DNA of 64,000 nucleotides from Labrenzia sp. 011. GTDB lineage: Bacteria; Pseudomonadota; Alphaproteobacteria; Rhizobiales; Stappiaceae. Under the pieces are notes generated by a model. That model was not told the DNA's origin. It saw nothing but the letters and a program-made list of their open reading frames with translations, and made no database searches. The stretch covers positions 44,717 through 108,716 of the forward strand of contig NZ_QCYM01000063.1 of assembly GCF_003075075.1 (NCBI RefSeq), in the 5' to 3' direction. Positions 24,446-33,432 of the stretch are shown one piece after another. The number at the start of each line of letters is the position of its first letter. Position 1 is the first letter of the stretch. The position numbers and the translations under genes are program-made.

Positions 24446-25840
24446 TCAGCATTCGACGATATTGACCGCCAGCCCGCCTTTGGAGGTTTCCTTGTACTGC
24501 TCCATCATGTCCATGCCGGTCTGGCGCATGGTCTCGATGCAGCCGTCCAGCGGCACGAAATGGGAACCGTCGCCGCGCAGGGCCAGAGAGGCGGCGGTCA
24601 CGGCTTTCACCGCGCCCAGGGCGTTGCGCTCGATGCAGGGCACCTGCACAAGGCCGCCGATCGGATCGCAGGTCATGCCGAGATGGTGTTCCAGGGCGAT
24701 TTCGGCCGCATTCTCGATCTGTTCGTTGCTGCCACCGAGCGCCGCGCAAAGACCGGCCGCCGCCATGGCCGATGCCGAGCCGACCTCGCCCTGGCAGCCG
24801 ACTTCCGCCCCCGAGATCGACGCATTCGCCTTGATGATGCCGCCGACGGCGGCGGCAGTCAGCAGGAAGGTGCGGATGCCGGCCTGATCGGCGCCCTTGC
24901 AATGGTCGAGGTAGTAGCGGGTCACCGCCGGAATGACCCCTGCCGCTCCGTTGGTCGGCGCGGTGACGACCCGGCCCCCGGCGGCGTTCTCCTCATTGAC
25001 CGCCATGGCATAGACGCCGAGCCAGTCGACCACATTATGCTCGAAGCGCGGATTGCCGCGGCCCTCGTGAATGAGTTGCTGGTAGATGTCCGCCGCGCGG
25101 CGCTTGACCTTGAGACCGCCGGGCAATTGACCGGACTGGCTGATGCCGCGATTGATGCAGGCATCCATCGCCGACCAGAGCCTGTCGATGCCCGCTTCAA
25201 CCTCTTCCGGGGACTGGGTGGCACATTCGTTCCGAAATTTCATTTCGGCGACGGAAAGCCCGGAGTCCTTGCCCATGGCCAGCATCTGGCTGGCGGACGC
25301 GAAGGGGAAGGGGACGTCCTGCCGGGCGAGCTCGGTAATCGGCTCATTGGTGGTTTTCGTGAGTTCCGCTTCGCTGACAACGAAGCCGCCGCCGATCGAA
25401 TAATAGACGAAGCTGTCGATAGCGGTGCCGGACGCATCGAGAAGTTCAAAGGTCATGCCGTTTGCATGCAGCGGCAGGGACGGACCGTAGTCGAAAATCA
25501 CGTCCCGATCCGGAACGAAAGCCAGTTCGGGCAGTCCGGGAATGCGCAGTCGTTTTTCCTCGCTCAGGGCGTCGAGCATGGGGTCGACCTGATCGGGGTC
25601 GAGACTGTCCGGTCTTGCTCCCAGAAGTCCCAGGCAGACGGCCTTGTCCGTTGCGTGGCCCTTGCCGGTGAAGGCGAGAGAGCCGTGCAGGGTGACGGTC
25701 AGGCGGGCGGCCTGTGCCTGCGCACCGGCAAGGCCCCGGATCCGGTCCAGATAGCGGTGCACCGCAACCATGGGCCCGACCGTATGGGAGCTGGAGGGGC
25801 CTATACCGATTTTGAATATGTCGAAGACACTGATGAACAT
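24446..25840 (-). CDS. sdaA: L-serine ammonia-lyase, iron-sulfur dependent
   Basis: The 464-residue protein begins MFISVFDIFKIGIGPSSSHT, the start typical of one-chain serine dehydratases, and it contains both the beta and alpha domains. Cluster-binding region motifs include AVGGIIKANASISGAEVGCQGEVGSA (in parts) and TCDPIGGLVQVPCIERN with its Cys residues; the C-terminal Cys (NIVEC) is the usual final residue. It converts L-serine to pyruvate and ammonia with a [4Fe-4S] cluster. The frame extends 29 codons upstream, but the ATG at 25840 matches the family N-terminus. It diverges from kynU across a 251-base region. Confidence 0.95.
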   Translation of the reverse strand: MFISVFDIFKIGIGPSSSHTVGPMVAVHRYLDRIRGLAGAQAQAARLTVTLHGSLAFTGKGHATDKAVCLGLLGARPDSLDPDQVDPMLDALSEEKRLRIPGLPELAFVPDRDVIFDYGPSLPLHANGMTFELLDASGTAIDSFVYYSIGGGFVVSEAELTKTTNEPITELARQDVPFPFASASQMLAMGKDSGLSVAEMKFRNECATQSPEEVEAGIDRLWSAMDACINRGISQSGQLPGGLKVKRRAADIYQQLIHEGRGNPRFEHNVVDWLGVYAMAVNEENAAGGRVVTAPTNGAAGVIPAVTRYYLDHCKGADQAGIRTFLLTAAAVGGIIKANASISGAEVGCQGEVGSASAMAAAGLCAALGGSNEQIENAAEIALEHHLGMTCDPIGGLVQVPCIERNALGAVKAVTAASLALRGDGSHFVPLDGCIETMRQTGMDMMEQYKETSKGGLAVNIVEC

Positions 25841-25939
25841 TCGATCCGCACTGCCTGTTTCGTCCGGGCTGATCCTGTCAGCACGCGATACAGGGTAACA
25901 GATAGTCGTTGGCGCGCGGACGTTCAAACGGGCAGTTTT

Positions 25940-26030
25940 GTGTTATTTGCGACATTCGCCGAAATGTCCCTTCCGGATAGGTCCCGCAGGAAGGAAACAA
26001 ACCCCTGCCGGAAGTGTTGTTTGCGAAATG
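25940..26030. promoter_or_regulatory. Pair of 17-base direct repeats between sdaA and kynU
   Basis: GTGTTATTTGCGACATT (25940-25956) and GTGTTGTTTGCGAAATG (26014-26030) agree at 14 of 17 positions. Their starts are 74 bases apart, about seven helical turns, so both would face the same side of DNA. This could be a two-site operator for the divergent genes. Confidence 0.4.
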
Positions 26031-26091
26031 ACGTTTTGATAGCTTTCCGCTCCCTTCAGACGCCCGGCCCCAGGCCGCCAGGAGTAACTCG

Positions 26092-27312
26092 ATGACTGCG
26101 CAGCATCCATCCGACACGCAGGACGTGTTGAAGTCCAGGAAAGATGCTTTCCGGATTCCCGAGGGAGTGATCTACCTGGATGGAAATTCCCTCGGGATGC
26201 TGCCCCGGCATGTGCCGGCACGTCTTGCCGAAGTGGTGACGCAGGAATGGGGGACAAGCCTCATACGGGCGTGGAACACCCATGACTGGATCGATTTGCC
26301 GACACGTACGGGGGACCGCATCGCGCGTCTGATCGGGGCGCCTGCCGGGACGGTCGTTGCCTGCGACAGCACGTCGGTCAATGTCTTCAAGGTCCTGTCG
26401 GCGGCGCTTGCCCTGCGCCCGCAGCGCAAGGTCATCCTGTCGGACACAGGAAATTTCCCCACCGATCTTTATGTCGCTTCCGGCCTGAAGGAGCTGCTTG
26501 CCAAGGGGCATGAACTGAAGGTGGTCGCGCCGGAAGATGTCCGGGCGGCGATCACGGAAGATGTGGCCGTGCTCATGCTGACCCAGGTCGACTACCGCAC
26601 CGGTCGCCTCCACGACATGGCGGACCTGACACGGGTGGCTCATGCGGCGGGGGCGCTCGCCATATGGGATCTGGCGCATTCCGCCGGAGCCCTTCCTGTC
26701 GATCTTGCGGGGACGAAGGCGGATTTTGCCGTCGGATGCGGCTACAAGTATCTCAATGGCGGCCCCGGTGCGCCGGCGTTTCTGTATGTCGCGCCGGAAC
26801 ATCTGGACAAGGTCACCTCGCCGCTCACCGGCTGGATGGGCCACGAAGCACCTTTCGCCTTCGATCTCGATTACCGTCCGGTTTCCGGTGTGGGCCGGAT
26901 GACGGTCGGGACACCTGCGGTGCTGTCACTGTCCGGCCTTCATGCCGCGCTCGACGTCTTCGAGGATGTCGACATGGCCGATATCCGCAGGAAGTCCATT
27001 TCCCTCAGCGAACTGTTCATCGCCGAGGTGGAAGCCCGCTGTCCGCAGCTCGAACTGGTGAGCCCGCGCGATCCGCAGGCCCGCGGCAGCCAGGTTTCCT
27101 TCCGCTTTGAGGAAGGCTATACGGTGATGCAGGCGCTGATCGCCAGGGGTGTAATCGGAGATTTTCGCGCCCCGGACGTGATGCGGTTCGGCTTCGCCCC
27201 GCTCTACCTGTCGCACGGGGAAATCGTCGATGCGGCGGCGATCCTTGCGGATATCCTGGCAACGGGCAGCTGGGACCGCCCGGAGTTCAGGACCCGGGCC
27301 AATGTCACATAG
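26092..27312 (+). CDS. kynU: Kynureninase
   Basis: The 406-residue PLP enzyme is colinear with bacterial KynU: YLDGNSLGMLP near the start, GNFPTDLYVASG, WDLAHSAGALPVDL, and the PLP-binding Lys219 in GCGYKYLNGGPGAP. It cleaves L-kynurenine to anthranilate and L-alanine in tryptophan degradation. The other steps (tryptophan dioxygenase, kynurenine formamidase) are not within this window, so kynU is separated from them or used alone. Its end overlaps the convergent GGDEF-EAL gene by 8 bases. Confidence 0.95.
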   Translation: MTAQHPSDTQDVLKSRKDAFRIPEGVIYLDGNSLGMLPRHVPARLAEVVTQEWGTSLIRAWNTHDWIDLPTRTGDRIARLIGAPAGTVVACDSTSVNVFKVLSAALALRPQRKVILSDTGNFPTDLYVASGLKELLAKGHELKVVAPEDVRAAITEDVAVLMLTQVDYRTGRLHDMADLTRVAHAAGALAIWDLAHSAGALPVDLAGTKADFAVGCGYKYLNGGPGAPAFLYVAPEHLDKVTSPLTGWMGHEAPFAFDLDYRPVSGVGRMTVGTPAVLSLSGLHAALDVFEDVDMADIRRKSISLSELFIAEVEARCPQLELVSPRDPQARGSQVSFRFEEGYTVMQALIARGVIGDFRAPDVMRFGFAPLYLSHGEIVDAAAILADILATGSWDRPEFRTRANVT

Positions 27313-29407
27313 CCGCGATCCGCATTTGTGTGTCGAGCATCGACAGGAAACGTTCTTCCGGAACGGGCTTTGAATACAGATAGCCCTGGAACCGGTGACA
27401 GCCGTTTTCCGATAGCCACGCCCGCTGTTCGACCGTCTCCACGCCTTCGGCGATGACTTCTGCCCCCAGTGCATTGGCAAGGGACAGGATCAGTTTCACG
27501 ATCGCCCCGCCGGCGGCGATGTCGTCCATGAAGACCCGGTCGATCTTGATGCCGTCGATGGGATAGTGGTGAAGATAGGCGAGGTTGGAATAGCCGGCGC
27601 CGAAATCGTCGATGACGATCCGATATCCGGCCTTTTTCAGCAGAAGCAAGGTATCGAGGGCGTTGGGGACATCTCCCAGGAGAACGCTTTCTGTCAGTTC
27701 CAGCGAGATTCTTTCCGGATTGCAGCCGGTCTCCCGGGGCAATGCCTGCATGTGAGTCAGGAAATGCGGGTCGGAGAGCTGACTCGGGGAAACGTTGAGT
27801 GAAATCGGCACATCGTAATTCATCTGCGCGAGCCGTGCCTGCATCTGGGCCACATGGCGGCTGACCCACAGGCCGATCTGGTTGATGAGACCGGTTTCCT
27901 CGGCCACGGGGATGAAATCGTTGGGATGGATGAGGCCTTTTTCGGGATGGTGCCAGCGTATCAGGGCTTCGGCTCCGATGACCCTGTCGTTCCGGGTGCA
28001 GGCGAACGGCTGGTAATTCAGCATGAACTCGTTGACCTGTATCGCGCGCTCAAGATCCTTCTTGATAGCCAGATGCTCGTCCCGCAACCGCTTCATCTGC
28101 TGCCGGAAGCGCACACATTTGTTCGTCGGGTCGGTCTTGGCCTGGTAGAGCGCGAGATCGGCATGACGCATGAGGTGGTCGATACTGATGCCGTCTTGCG
28201 GAAAATGGGTATAGCCGATGCTGATCCCGACACGTTTCGGCTTGCCGTCGATCATCTGGGGCGTCGAGAAGGCCTGCAGAAGCCCCCGGCCGAACCAGTC
28301 GGAGGTCTCGAGGCCGGGTTTTTCAAGGTGGCAGATGAGAAATTCGTCACCGCCCAGCCGGGCGACGATGTCCTCCGGCTCCGCAAGCTGTTTCAGTTTT
28401 TCAGCGACCAGTTGCAGCAGGCCGTCACCCGCCGCATGGCCAAGGGTATCGTTGACCATCTTGAAGTCATCGAGATCCACGAGATAAAGCGTTGCTGTCT
28501 GGCCGCGCTCCGTTGCCGTCTGCAGGACCTGCGTGAGTCTTTCCTGCAGGTAGGTCCGGTTGGACAGGCCGGTCAGCGTGTCGTGGCTTGCAAGATACTG
28601 TGCCCGTTCCTTGGTTTCATGCAGCTCGGTGACGTCGATCTCACTGACGAGATAGGCCGGCTGGCCGGTCACGGCATCCTGACAGGGGCGCACGGTCAGT
28701 TCGTGCCAGCGCGGTCCGGCAGTCGTCCGGATCCTGGCGACGACACCCGTCGCGCAATCCTGTCCGCCGAGGTCCAGGAACTTGCGGGCATCCTGCCGAT
28801 CGACGAAATGGTCATGAAACGAGGTGTCGGGTGCAGGGCAGACCGCGCGTGCGGCGGTGTTCCTGTAAAGAGCAGTACCGTCCTTGGAATACAGGGAGAT
28901 CATCACGGTTGTATGAAGCAGGGCTTCCGCGCTTCGGAGGGTCTCCGGTTGCTGTTCGTGATGTTCCCGGGCTTCGCAGAGCATGGCCGTGCGGCCGTCG
29001 GCCAGTCCGATGCCGCTCAGTTTCATCTGCAGGACTTTCGGCTTCCCCTTCGGATAGATGGTCCAGATTTCCGAAAAGCTTGAATTGTGCTTGCAGAAGT
29101 CCTGATGATACTGGCGCAGACGTTCCTCCACGGATGGAGACATGTCCGCGGCCAGATCCCTGCTGCAGAGTTCTTCGAGGCTGGCGGCATCGGTAATTTC
29201 AAGGGTCTTCCGGTTGGCCCAGAGGTACTGCTTGTTTTCGATATCGAAGATCCAGAGGGCGGTATCCAGTCGGTCATAAATCGACGCTATGAGCTCGGGT
29301 GTGATCTTGCCGCCGGCGAATGGGAAAGACTGCGCTTCGCGGTTTCCTTCCGGCTCGCGGTACGCATTCCCGGAAAGATCTGGAAAGTCCGGCAGTTTCT
29401 CCTCCAA
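27305..29407 (-). CDS. PAS-GGDEF-EAL cyclic-di-GMP protein
   Basis: The 700-residue protein has two PAS-like sensor domains (about 40-150 and 155-265), a GGDEF domain with intact LGGDEF at residues 351-356, and an EAL domain with GAEALIRWHH, DDFGAGYSNL and KIDRVF motifs intact. By sequence it could both make and degrade cyclic-di-GMP. The product-inhibition site five residues before GGDEF reads EPED instead of RxxD, so feedback inhibition is probably lost. No signal peptide or membrane segment is seen, so it should be cytoplasmic. It stands alone on the minus strand. Confidence 0.93.
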   Translation of the reverse strand: MEEKLPDFPDLSGNAYREPEGNREAQSFPFAGGKITPELIASIYDRLDTALWIFDIENKQYLWANRKTLEITDAASLEELCSRDLAADMSPSVEERLRQYHQDFCKHNSSFSEIWTIYPKGKPKVLQMKLSGIGLADGRTAMLCEAREHHEQQPETLRSAEALLHTTVMISLYSKDGTALYRNTAARAVCPAPDTSFHDHFVDRQDARKFLDLGGQDCATGVVARIRTTAGPRWHELTVRPCQDAVTGQPAYLVSEIDVTELHETKERAQYLASHDTLTGLSNRTYLQERLTQVLQTATERGQTATLYLVDLDDFKMVNDTLGHAAGDGLLQLVAEKLKQLAEPEDIVARLGGDEFLICHLEKPGLETSDWFGRGLLQAFSTPQMIDGKPKRVGISIGYTHFPQDGISIDHLMRHADLALYQAKTDPTNKCVRFRQQMKRLRDEHLAIKKDLERAIQVNEFMLNYQPFACTRNDRVIGAEALIRWHHPEKGLIHPNDFIPVAEETGLINQIGLWVSRHVAQMQARLAQMNYDVPISLNVSPSQLSDPHFLTHMQALPRETGCNPERISLELTESVLLGDVPNALDTLLLLKKAGYRIVIDDFGAGYSNLAYLHHYPIDGIKIDRVFMDDIAAGGAIVKLILSLANALGAEVIAEGVETVEQRAWLSENGCHRFQGYLYSKPVPEERFLSMLDTQMRIAAM

Positions 29408-29997
29408 TACTGATGTGCCGTCGGGACGATGTCCGGTCGGTCTTCTACCCGCTTCCGGGTGCTCTACCTCACTGAGTCGTAATATTCGTAAAATCTACGT
29501 TCATTTTCAATTGTGAAAACATAAGACGTGTAAAAATAAAGTCCGAATTGGCTGCGGTGGTTAAAATCAAATCATGTTTATTGTAAAAAATAGCAATAAA
29601 AATCATAGTTGTTTTGGGAAGGTTATCTGGAATTTCCTGATGAGAAGGTGAGTGAAGCGGATAATTACCCAGCGGAATGTGCCCGAAGAAAGGCAATGCC
29701 GGGCGTATCGGTCCTGGAGCATCTGACCGGCGGTCTTCCTGGAAACAGCGGCAACGCTTCCGGTGGACAGGATCGCGCGTTCCCGGGAATTGCGAATTCT
29801 GGAAAATCTTGCTCTTTCTGCTGTTGAACCCGGTGATTTTGAGTTGATTGCTCCGTCAATGAAGTTAGAAGGTCTTGAAGCTGTGCCGGTGGGGCTCATT
29901 CCGGGTCCTCTCCGCCTGGCCTGAAAACAGGCACGCTGCCGCAGCAAGGTAAGAAGCAAGAAGAATGACCGCTTCCGGGGGGCGGCGAGGAGACTGA
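29408..29997. other. AT-rich intergenic region upstream of ABC importer
   Basis: Bases 29490-29640 are markedly AT-rich and hold the promoter of the minus-strand GGDEF-EAL gene. The right part looks like decayed coding sequence (next entry). The promoter for the ABC importer is probably at the right end, where GAGGAG precedes the first gene. No RNA gene or clear palindrome is seen. Confidence 0.5.
29763..29924 (+). pseudogene. Possible remnant of a Crp/Fnr-type N-terminus
   Basis: A 53-codon frame starting GTG reads VDRIARSRELRILENLALSA followed by VEPGDFELIAPSMKLEGLE. This recalls the opening helix and turn of Crp/Fnr regulators (LLAxLxPxDFxLLAPHL). The frame stops before the cyclic-nucleotide barrel would begin. 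It could also be a small protein gene or chance. Weakly supported. Confidence 0.2.
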
Positions 29998-30768
29998 ATG
30001 CTTGAGCTTGATCAGCTCGTTATGGATTTCGGGCAGTTCAGGGCGGTGAACGGCTGTTCCTTTCGTGTCGACAAAGGCAGCATCACCGGTCTGATCGGAC
30101 CCAACGGGGCCGGCAAGACCACACTGTTCAACCTGATCGCGGGGGCGTTTCACCCGACCGGCGGCAGGATCCGGTTTCTGGGCGAGGACGTCACCGGACT
30201 GGCAAGTCACCAGCTGTTTCACAAGGGTCTGGTGCGCACCTTTCAGATCCCGCACGAATTTCACAAGCTCACGACGCTGGAAAACCTGATGATGGTGCCG
30301 CCGTCCCAGCCCGGCGAGAGCCTGTTTTCCAACTGGTTCGCCTGGGGGCGGGTCAGCGCGGCCGAACGCGATGTGGAGCGGCAGGCCTATGAAACCCTCG
30401 AGTTTCTCGAACTGACCCATGTCGCCCACGATCCTGCGGGCAACCTGTCCGGCGGCCAGAAGAAGCTTCTGGAACTCGGCCGCACCATGATGACCGACGC
30501 CAAGCTGGTGCTGCTGGACGAACCGGCCGCAGGAGTCAACAGGACGCTGCTGCGCAAGCTGGAAACCAAGATCGCGATCCTGAACAAGGAGCGCGGATAT
30601 ACCTTCATCCTCATCGAGCATGACATGGAGATGATCGAAAAGCTCTGTGCGCCGGTCATCTGCATGGCCGAAGGACGGGTGCTGATCCAGGGAGACTTCG
30701 AGACCGTGCGCTCCGATCCGCAGGTGCTGGAAGCCTACCTGGGAGAAACCACGGGAGCGGCGGCATGA
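29998..30768 (+). CDS. ABC transporter ATP-binding protein, LivG-like
   Basis: The 256-residue ATPase has Walker A GPNGAGKTTLF, signature NLSGGQKKLLELGR and Walker B LVLLDEPAAGVN. The form LSGGQKK and the C-terminal extension with FETVRSDPQVLEAYLGE are typical of LivG-type subunits of the hydrophobic amino acid uptake (HAAT) family. GAGGAG precedes the ATG at 29998. It overlaps the second ATPase gene by 4 bases. It works in the cytoplasm with the next four gene products as one importer. Confidence 0.92.
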   Translation: MLELDQLVMDFGQFRAVNGCSFRVDKGSITGLIGPNGAGKTTLFNLIAGAFHPTGGRIRFLGEDVTGLASHQLFHKGLVRTFQIPHEFHKLTTLENLMMVPPSQPGESLFSNWFAWGRVSAAERDVERQAYETLEFLELTHVAHDPAGNLSGGQKKLLELGRTMMTDAKLVLLDEPAAGVNRTLLRKLETKIAILNKERGYTFILIEHDMEMIEKLCAPVICMAEGRVLIQGDFETVRSDPQVLEAYLGETTGAAA

Positions 30769-31472
30769 CGGCGCTTCTGTCGATGGAAGACCTCACCGGT
30801 GGTTACGGCGACGCGGACATCCTGATGGATGTTTCCCTGCATGTGGACGCGGACGAGATCGTTGCCATCGTCGGTCCGAACGGTGCCGGCAAGTCCACGG
30901 CGATGAAATCGGTCTTCGGCCTGTTGTCGATCCGCAGCGGCAAGATGCTGTTCGACGGCGACGACATCACCCGATGGGCCCCGAACCGGATCGTCCAGCG
31001 GGGCATCTGCTACGTGCCGCAGGTCGACAACATCTTCCGGGAAATGTCGATCCACGAGAACCTGGAGATGGGCGGATTTCTGAGGAAAGGCGACCTGTCT
31101 GCGGCCTATGACCGGGTCTACACGCTGTTTCCGGACCTGAAGGAGCGCCGCCGCACGCCGGCCGGCAGTCTTTCCGGCGGGCAGCGCCAGATGGTTGCCA
31201 TGGGCCGTGCCCTGATGCTGGACCCCAAGCTCCTGCTGCTGGATGAACCGACTGCCGGGCTTTCGCCCAAATACATGGAGCAGATTTTCCAGATCTGCCG
31301 CGATGTCCGCGACACCGGCGTTGCGATCCTGCTGGTAGAACAGCATGCCAAGCAGGCGCTTGCCTTCGCCGACCGGGGCTATGTTCTGGCTGCCGGCCGC
31401 AATCGGCATGAAGGTTCGGGTGCGGATCTGCTGGCCGACCGTGAAGTCGCCGAAATGTTCCTGGGGGGCTGA
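30765..31472 (+). CDS. ABC transporter ATP-binding protein, LivF-like
   Basis: The 235-residue ATPase has Walker A GPNGAGKSTAMK, signature SLSGGQRQMVAMGRALM and Walker B LLLLDEPTAGLSP, matching LivF-type subunits. It pairs with the LivG-like protein to power the two permeases that follow. Overlap with the upstream gene and only 5 bases to the next show a single transcript. Confidence 0.92.
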   Translation: MTALLSMEDLTGGYGDADILMDVSLHVDADEIVAIVGPNGAGKSTAMKSVFGLLSIRSGKMLFDGDDITRWAPNRIVQRGICYVPQVDNIFREMSIHENLEMGGFLRKGDLSAAYDRVYTLFPDLKERRRTPAGSLSGGQRQMVAMGRALMLDPKLLLLDEPTAGLSPKYMEQIFQICRDVRDTGVAILLVEQHAKQALAFADRGYVLAAGRNRHEGSGADLLADREVAEMFLGG

Positions 31473-31477
31473 ACGGT

Positions 31478-32350
31478 ATGGAACTCTTCGAACTTCTGAA
31501 TTTCTACGTCATTCCCGGCATCGTGCTCGGGTCCATCTATGCGCTCGGCGCGGTGGGCATCACCCTGATCTTCGCGATCCTGCGCTATGCCCATCTGGCC
31601 CATGGCGACCTGGCCACCTTCGGCGCCTTTGTCGCGCTGGCCTGTGTCACCGGAATGGGCATTCCGCCGCTGGCGGCCCTGCCCATCGCCATTCTGGTAA
31701 CCGCCGCCATCGCGGTCGGCATCGACAAGGTCTTCTACGAGCATTTGCGCGACCGTCCGAAGATCGTCACCGTGATGGCATCCCTCGGCATCGCGCTGAT
31801 GCTGCGCTCGGTCGTTCAGGTCGTCTGGGGCGTCGACACGCAGACCTATTCGCGCGGCATTGTCCGTCCGGAGGACTATTTCGGCCTGCGCATCCGTGAC
31901 CGGGAACTCTATACGGTCGCCGCGCTGATCTTTCTGGTCGGCGGCCTGCAGCTGTTCCTGACAAGGTCTAAATGGGGCAAGGCGATGCGCGCCATGTCCG
32001 ACAACCCGAATCTGGCGCTGCTGTCGGGCATCGACAACAGGAAGGTCGTGATGCTGACCTGGGTGATCGCGGGCGGACTGTGCGCCGCTTCCGGCTTTTT
32101 CCTGGGCTACAACACGGAAATCAAGTCCATGATGGGCTGGCACATGCTGCTGCCGATGTTCGCCGCCGCCATTCTCGGCGGTGTCGGCCGGGTGGAAGGT
32201 GCCGTCCTGGGCGGGTTGATCGTCGGTATTGCCGAGGAGCTGTCGGTTCTGGTGATCCCGAGCGAATACAAGGCCGCCATGGCATTTGCCATTTTGCTGT
32301 TCATGCTGCTTGTGCGCCCGACCGGGCTGCTCAAGGGCAAGGTATTGTAA
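31478..32350 (+). CDS. ABC transporter permease, LivH-like
   Basis: The 290-residue membrane protein has about eight hydrophobic segments and the family blocks GSIYALGAVGITLIFAILRYAHLAHGDL near the N-terminus (in parts) and AAILGGVGRVEGAVLGGLIVG near the C-terminus. It forms half of the transport channel of the HAAT importer. It is followed after 12 bases by the LivM-like permease. Confidence 0.92.
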   Translation: MELFELLNFYVIPGIVLGSIYALGAVGITLIFAILRYAHLAHGDLATFGAFVALACVTGMGIPPLAALPIAILVTAAIAVGIDKVFYEHLRDRPKIVTVMASLGIALMLRSVVQVVWGVDTQTYSRGIVRPEDYFGLRIRDRELYTVAALIFLVGGLQLFLTRSKWGKAMRAMSDNPNLALLSGIDNRKVVMLTWVIAGGLCAASGFFLGYNTEIKSMMGWHMLLPMFAAAILGGVGRVEGAVLGGLIVGIAEELSVLVIPSEYKAAMAFAILLFMLLVRPTGLLKGKVL

Positions 32351-32362
32351 GGGGGCGCGGAC

Positions 32363-33340
32363 ATGGAATTCCTGGGTCTTGTAAACTACGCCCTCTTCAC
32401 GGCGATCTTCATCGCCATCTACGCGCTGCTCGCCCTCGGTCTGAATATCCAGTGGGGTTTCGCGGGTCTCTTCAATGCGGGCATCGCCGGGTTCTTCGCG
32501 GTCGGCGCCTATACCTCCGCGATCCTGACCACACCGGTCGATGACGGCCGGCTCGGCGGATTCGATCTGCCGTTCGTGTTCGGCTGGATCGGCGCGATGC
32601 TGGCCGCGGCTCTGGTCGCCTGGCCGATCGGCAAGATCTGTCTGCGCTTCCGCTCCGACTATCTGGCGATCGCCTCCATCGGCGTTGCGGAGATCATCCG
32701 TCTGGTGATCAAGTCCGAAGAGGTGCTGACCAACGGCGCCCGCGGCATCAACGCCATTCCGCGTCCGGCGGGAGACATCGGCTACACGGAATCGCAGATC
32801 GCCTATCTCGTCATCGTTCTGGCGGTCCTGATCGCCGCCTATGTCCTGGTGGAGCGCCAGTTCAACGCGCCCTGGGGCCGGATGATGCGCGCCATTCGCG
32901 ACAATGAGGATGCGGCCAAGGCGATAGGCAAGGATGTCGAGTTCCGTCGCCTGGAAGCCTTCATCTTCGGCTCGGCGCTCATGGGCCTGGGCGGCGCGCT
33001 CTTTGCCCACTTCAACCGCTCCATCACGCCGGAGGCCATCGACCCGATGGTGGCGACCTTCCTGGTCTGGATCATGCTGATCCTGGGCGGATCCGGCAAC
33101 AACCGCGGCGCGATACTCGGCGCGGCGGTCGTCTGGATCATCTGGTCCGTTTCAGAGATTGCAACGGATCGCCTTCCGCATGAATATGCGATCCAGGCAA
33201 AATACATCCGCCTGTTCCTGATCGGCCTCATGCTGCAGCTTGTTCTGCGGTTCAGGCCGGAAGGCTTGCTTCCGGAGCCCCTGAGAGGCGATCTGCGAGG
33301 AAGCCGGCGGACGACGAAATCGGGTACGGACCCGGATTAG
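32363..33340 (+). CDS. ABC transporter permease, LivM-like
   Basis: The 325-residue membrane protein has the LivM blocks LGLNIQWGFAGLFNAGIAGF, RSDYLAIASIGVAEIIRL and RAIRDNEDAAKAIGKDV, the last being the cytoplasmic coupling helix that meets the ATPases. Its polar C-terminus ends after the final membrane helix with an Arg/Gly-rich tail. A 92-base gap with an inverted repeat separates it from the binding-protein gene. Confidence 0.92.
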   Translation: MEFLGLVNYALFTAIFIAIYALLALGLNIQWGFAGLFNAGIAGFFAVGAYTSAILTTPVDDGRLGGFDLPFVFGWIGAMLAAALVAWPIGKICLRFRSDYLAIASIGVAEIIRLVIKSEEVLTNGARGINAIPRPAGDIGYTESQIAYLVIVLAVLIAAYVLVERQFNAPWGRMMRAIRDNEDAAKAIGKDVEFRRLEAFIFGSALMGLGGALFAHFNRSITPEAIDPMVATFLVWIMLILGGSGNNRGAILGAAVVWIIWSVSEIATDRLPHEYAIQAKYIRLFLIGLMLQLVLRFRPEGLLPEPLRGDLRGSRRTTKSGTDPD

Positions 33341-33361
33341 GCCCGTTCCACAGGTCCCGAA

Positions 33362-33375
33362 ATTGATCTATCAAT
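33362..33375. promoter_or_regulatory. Short palindrome before the binding-protein gene
   Basis: ATTGATCTATCAAT is a perfect inverted repeat with a 2-base centre, located 58 bases upstream of the binding-protein ATG. It may be an operator or part of a separate promoter that raises binding-protein expression. Confidence 0.3.
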
Positions 33376-33432
33376 GAGGGACGCGGAAATCCGAAGAGCC
33401 GGCAAAGACCGGATAATTGAGGAGGTATTCCT

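Noticed and set aside
29603..29959. Minus-strand frame of 118 codons
   Set aside because: Low-complexity, no ribosome site and no recognisable family; overlaps an AT-rich non-coding stretch.
31379..33010. Minus-strand frame of 543 codons rich in His, Asp and Gln
   Set aside because: Antisense to the two permease genes; composition is typical of a shadow frame.
33362..33375. FNR-box reading of ATTGATCTATCAAT
   Set aside because: The half-sites are separated by 2 bases instead of the 4 needed for an FNR box, so it is listed only as a palindrome.
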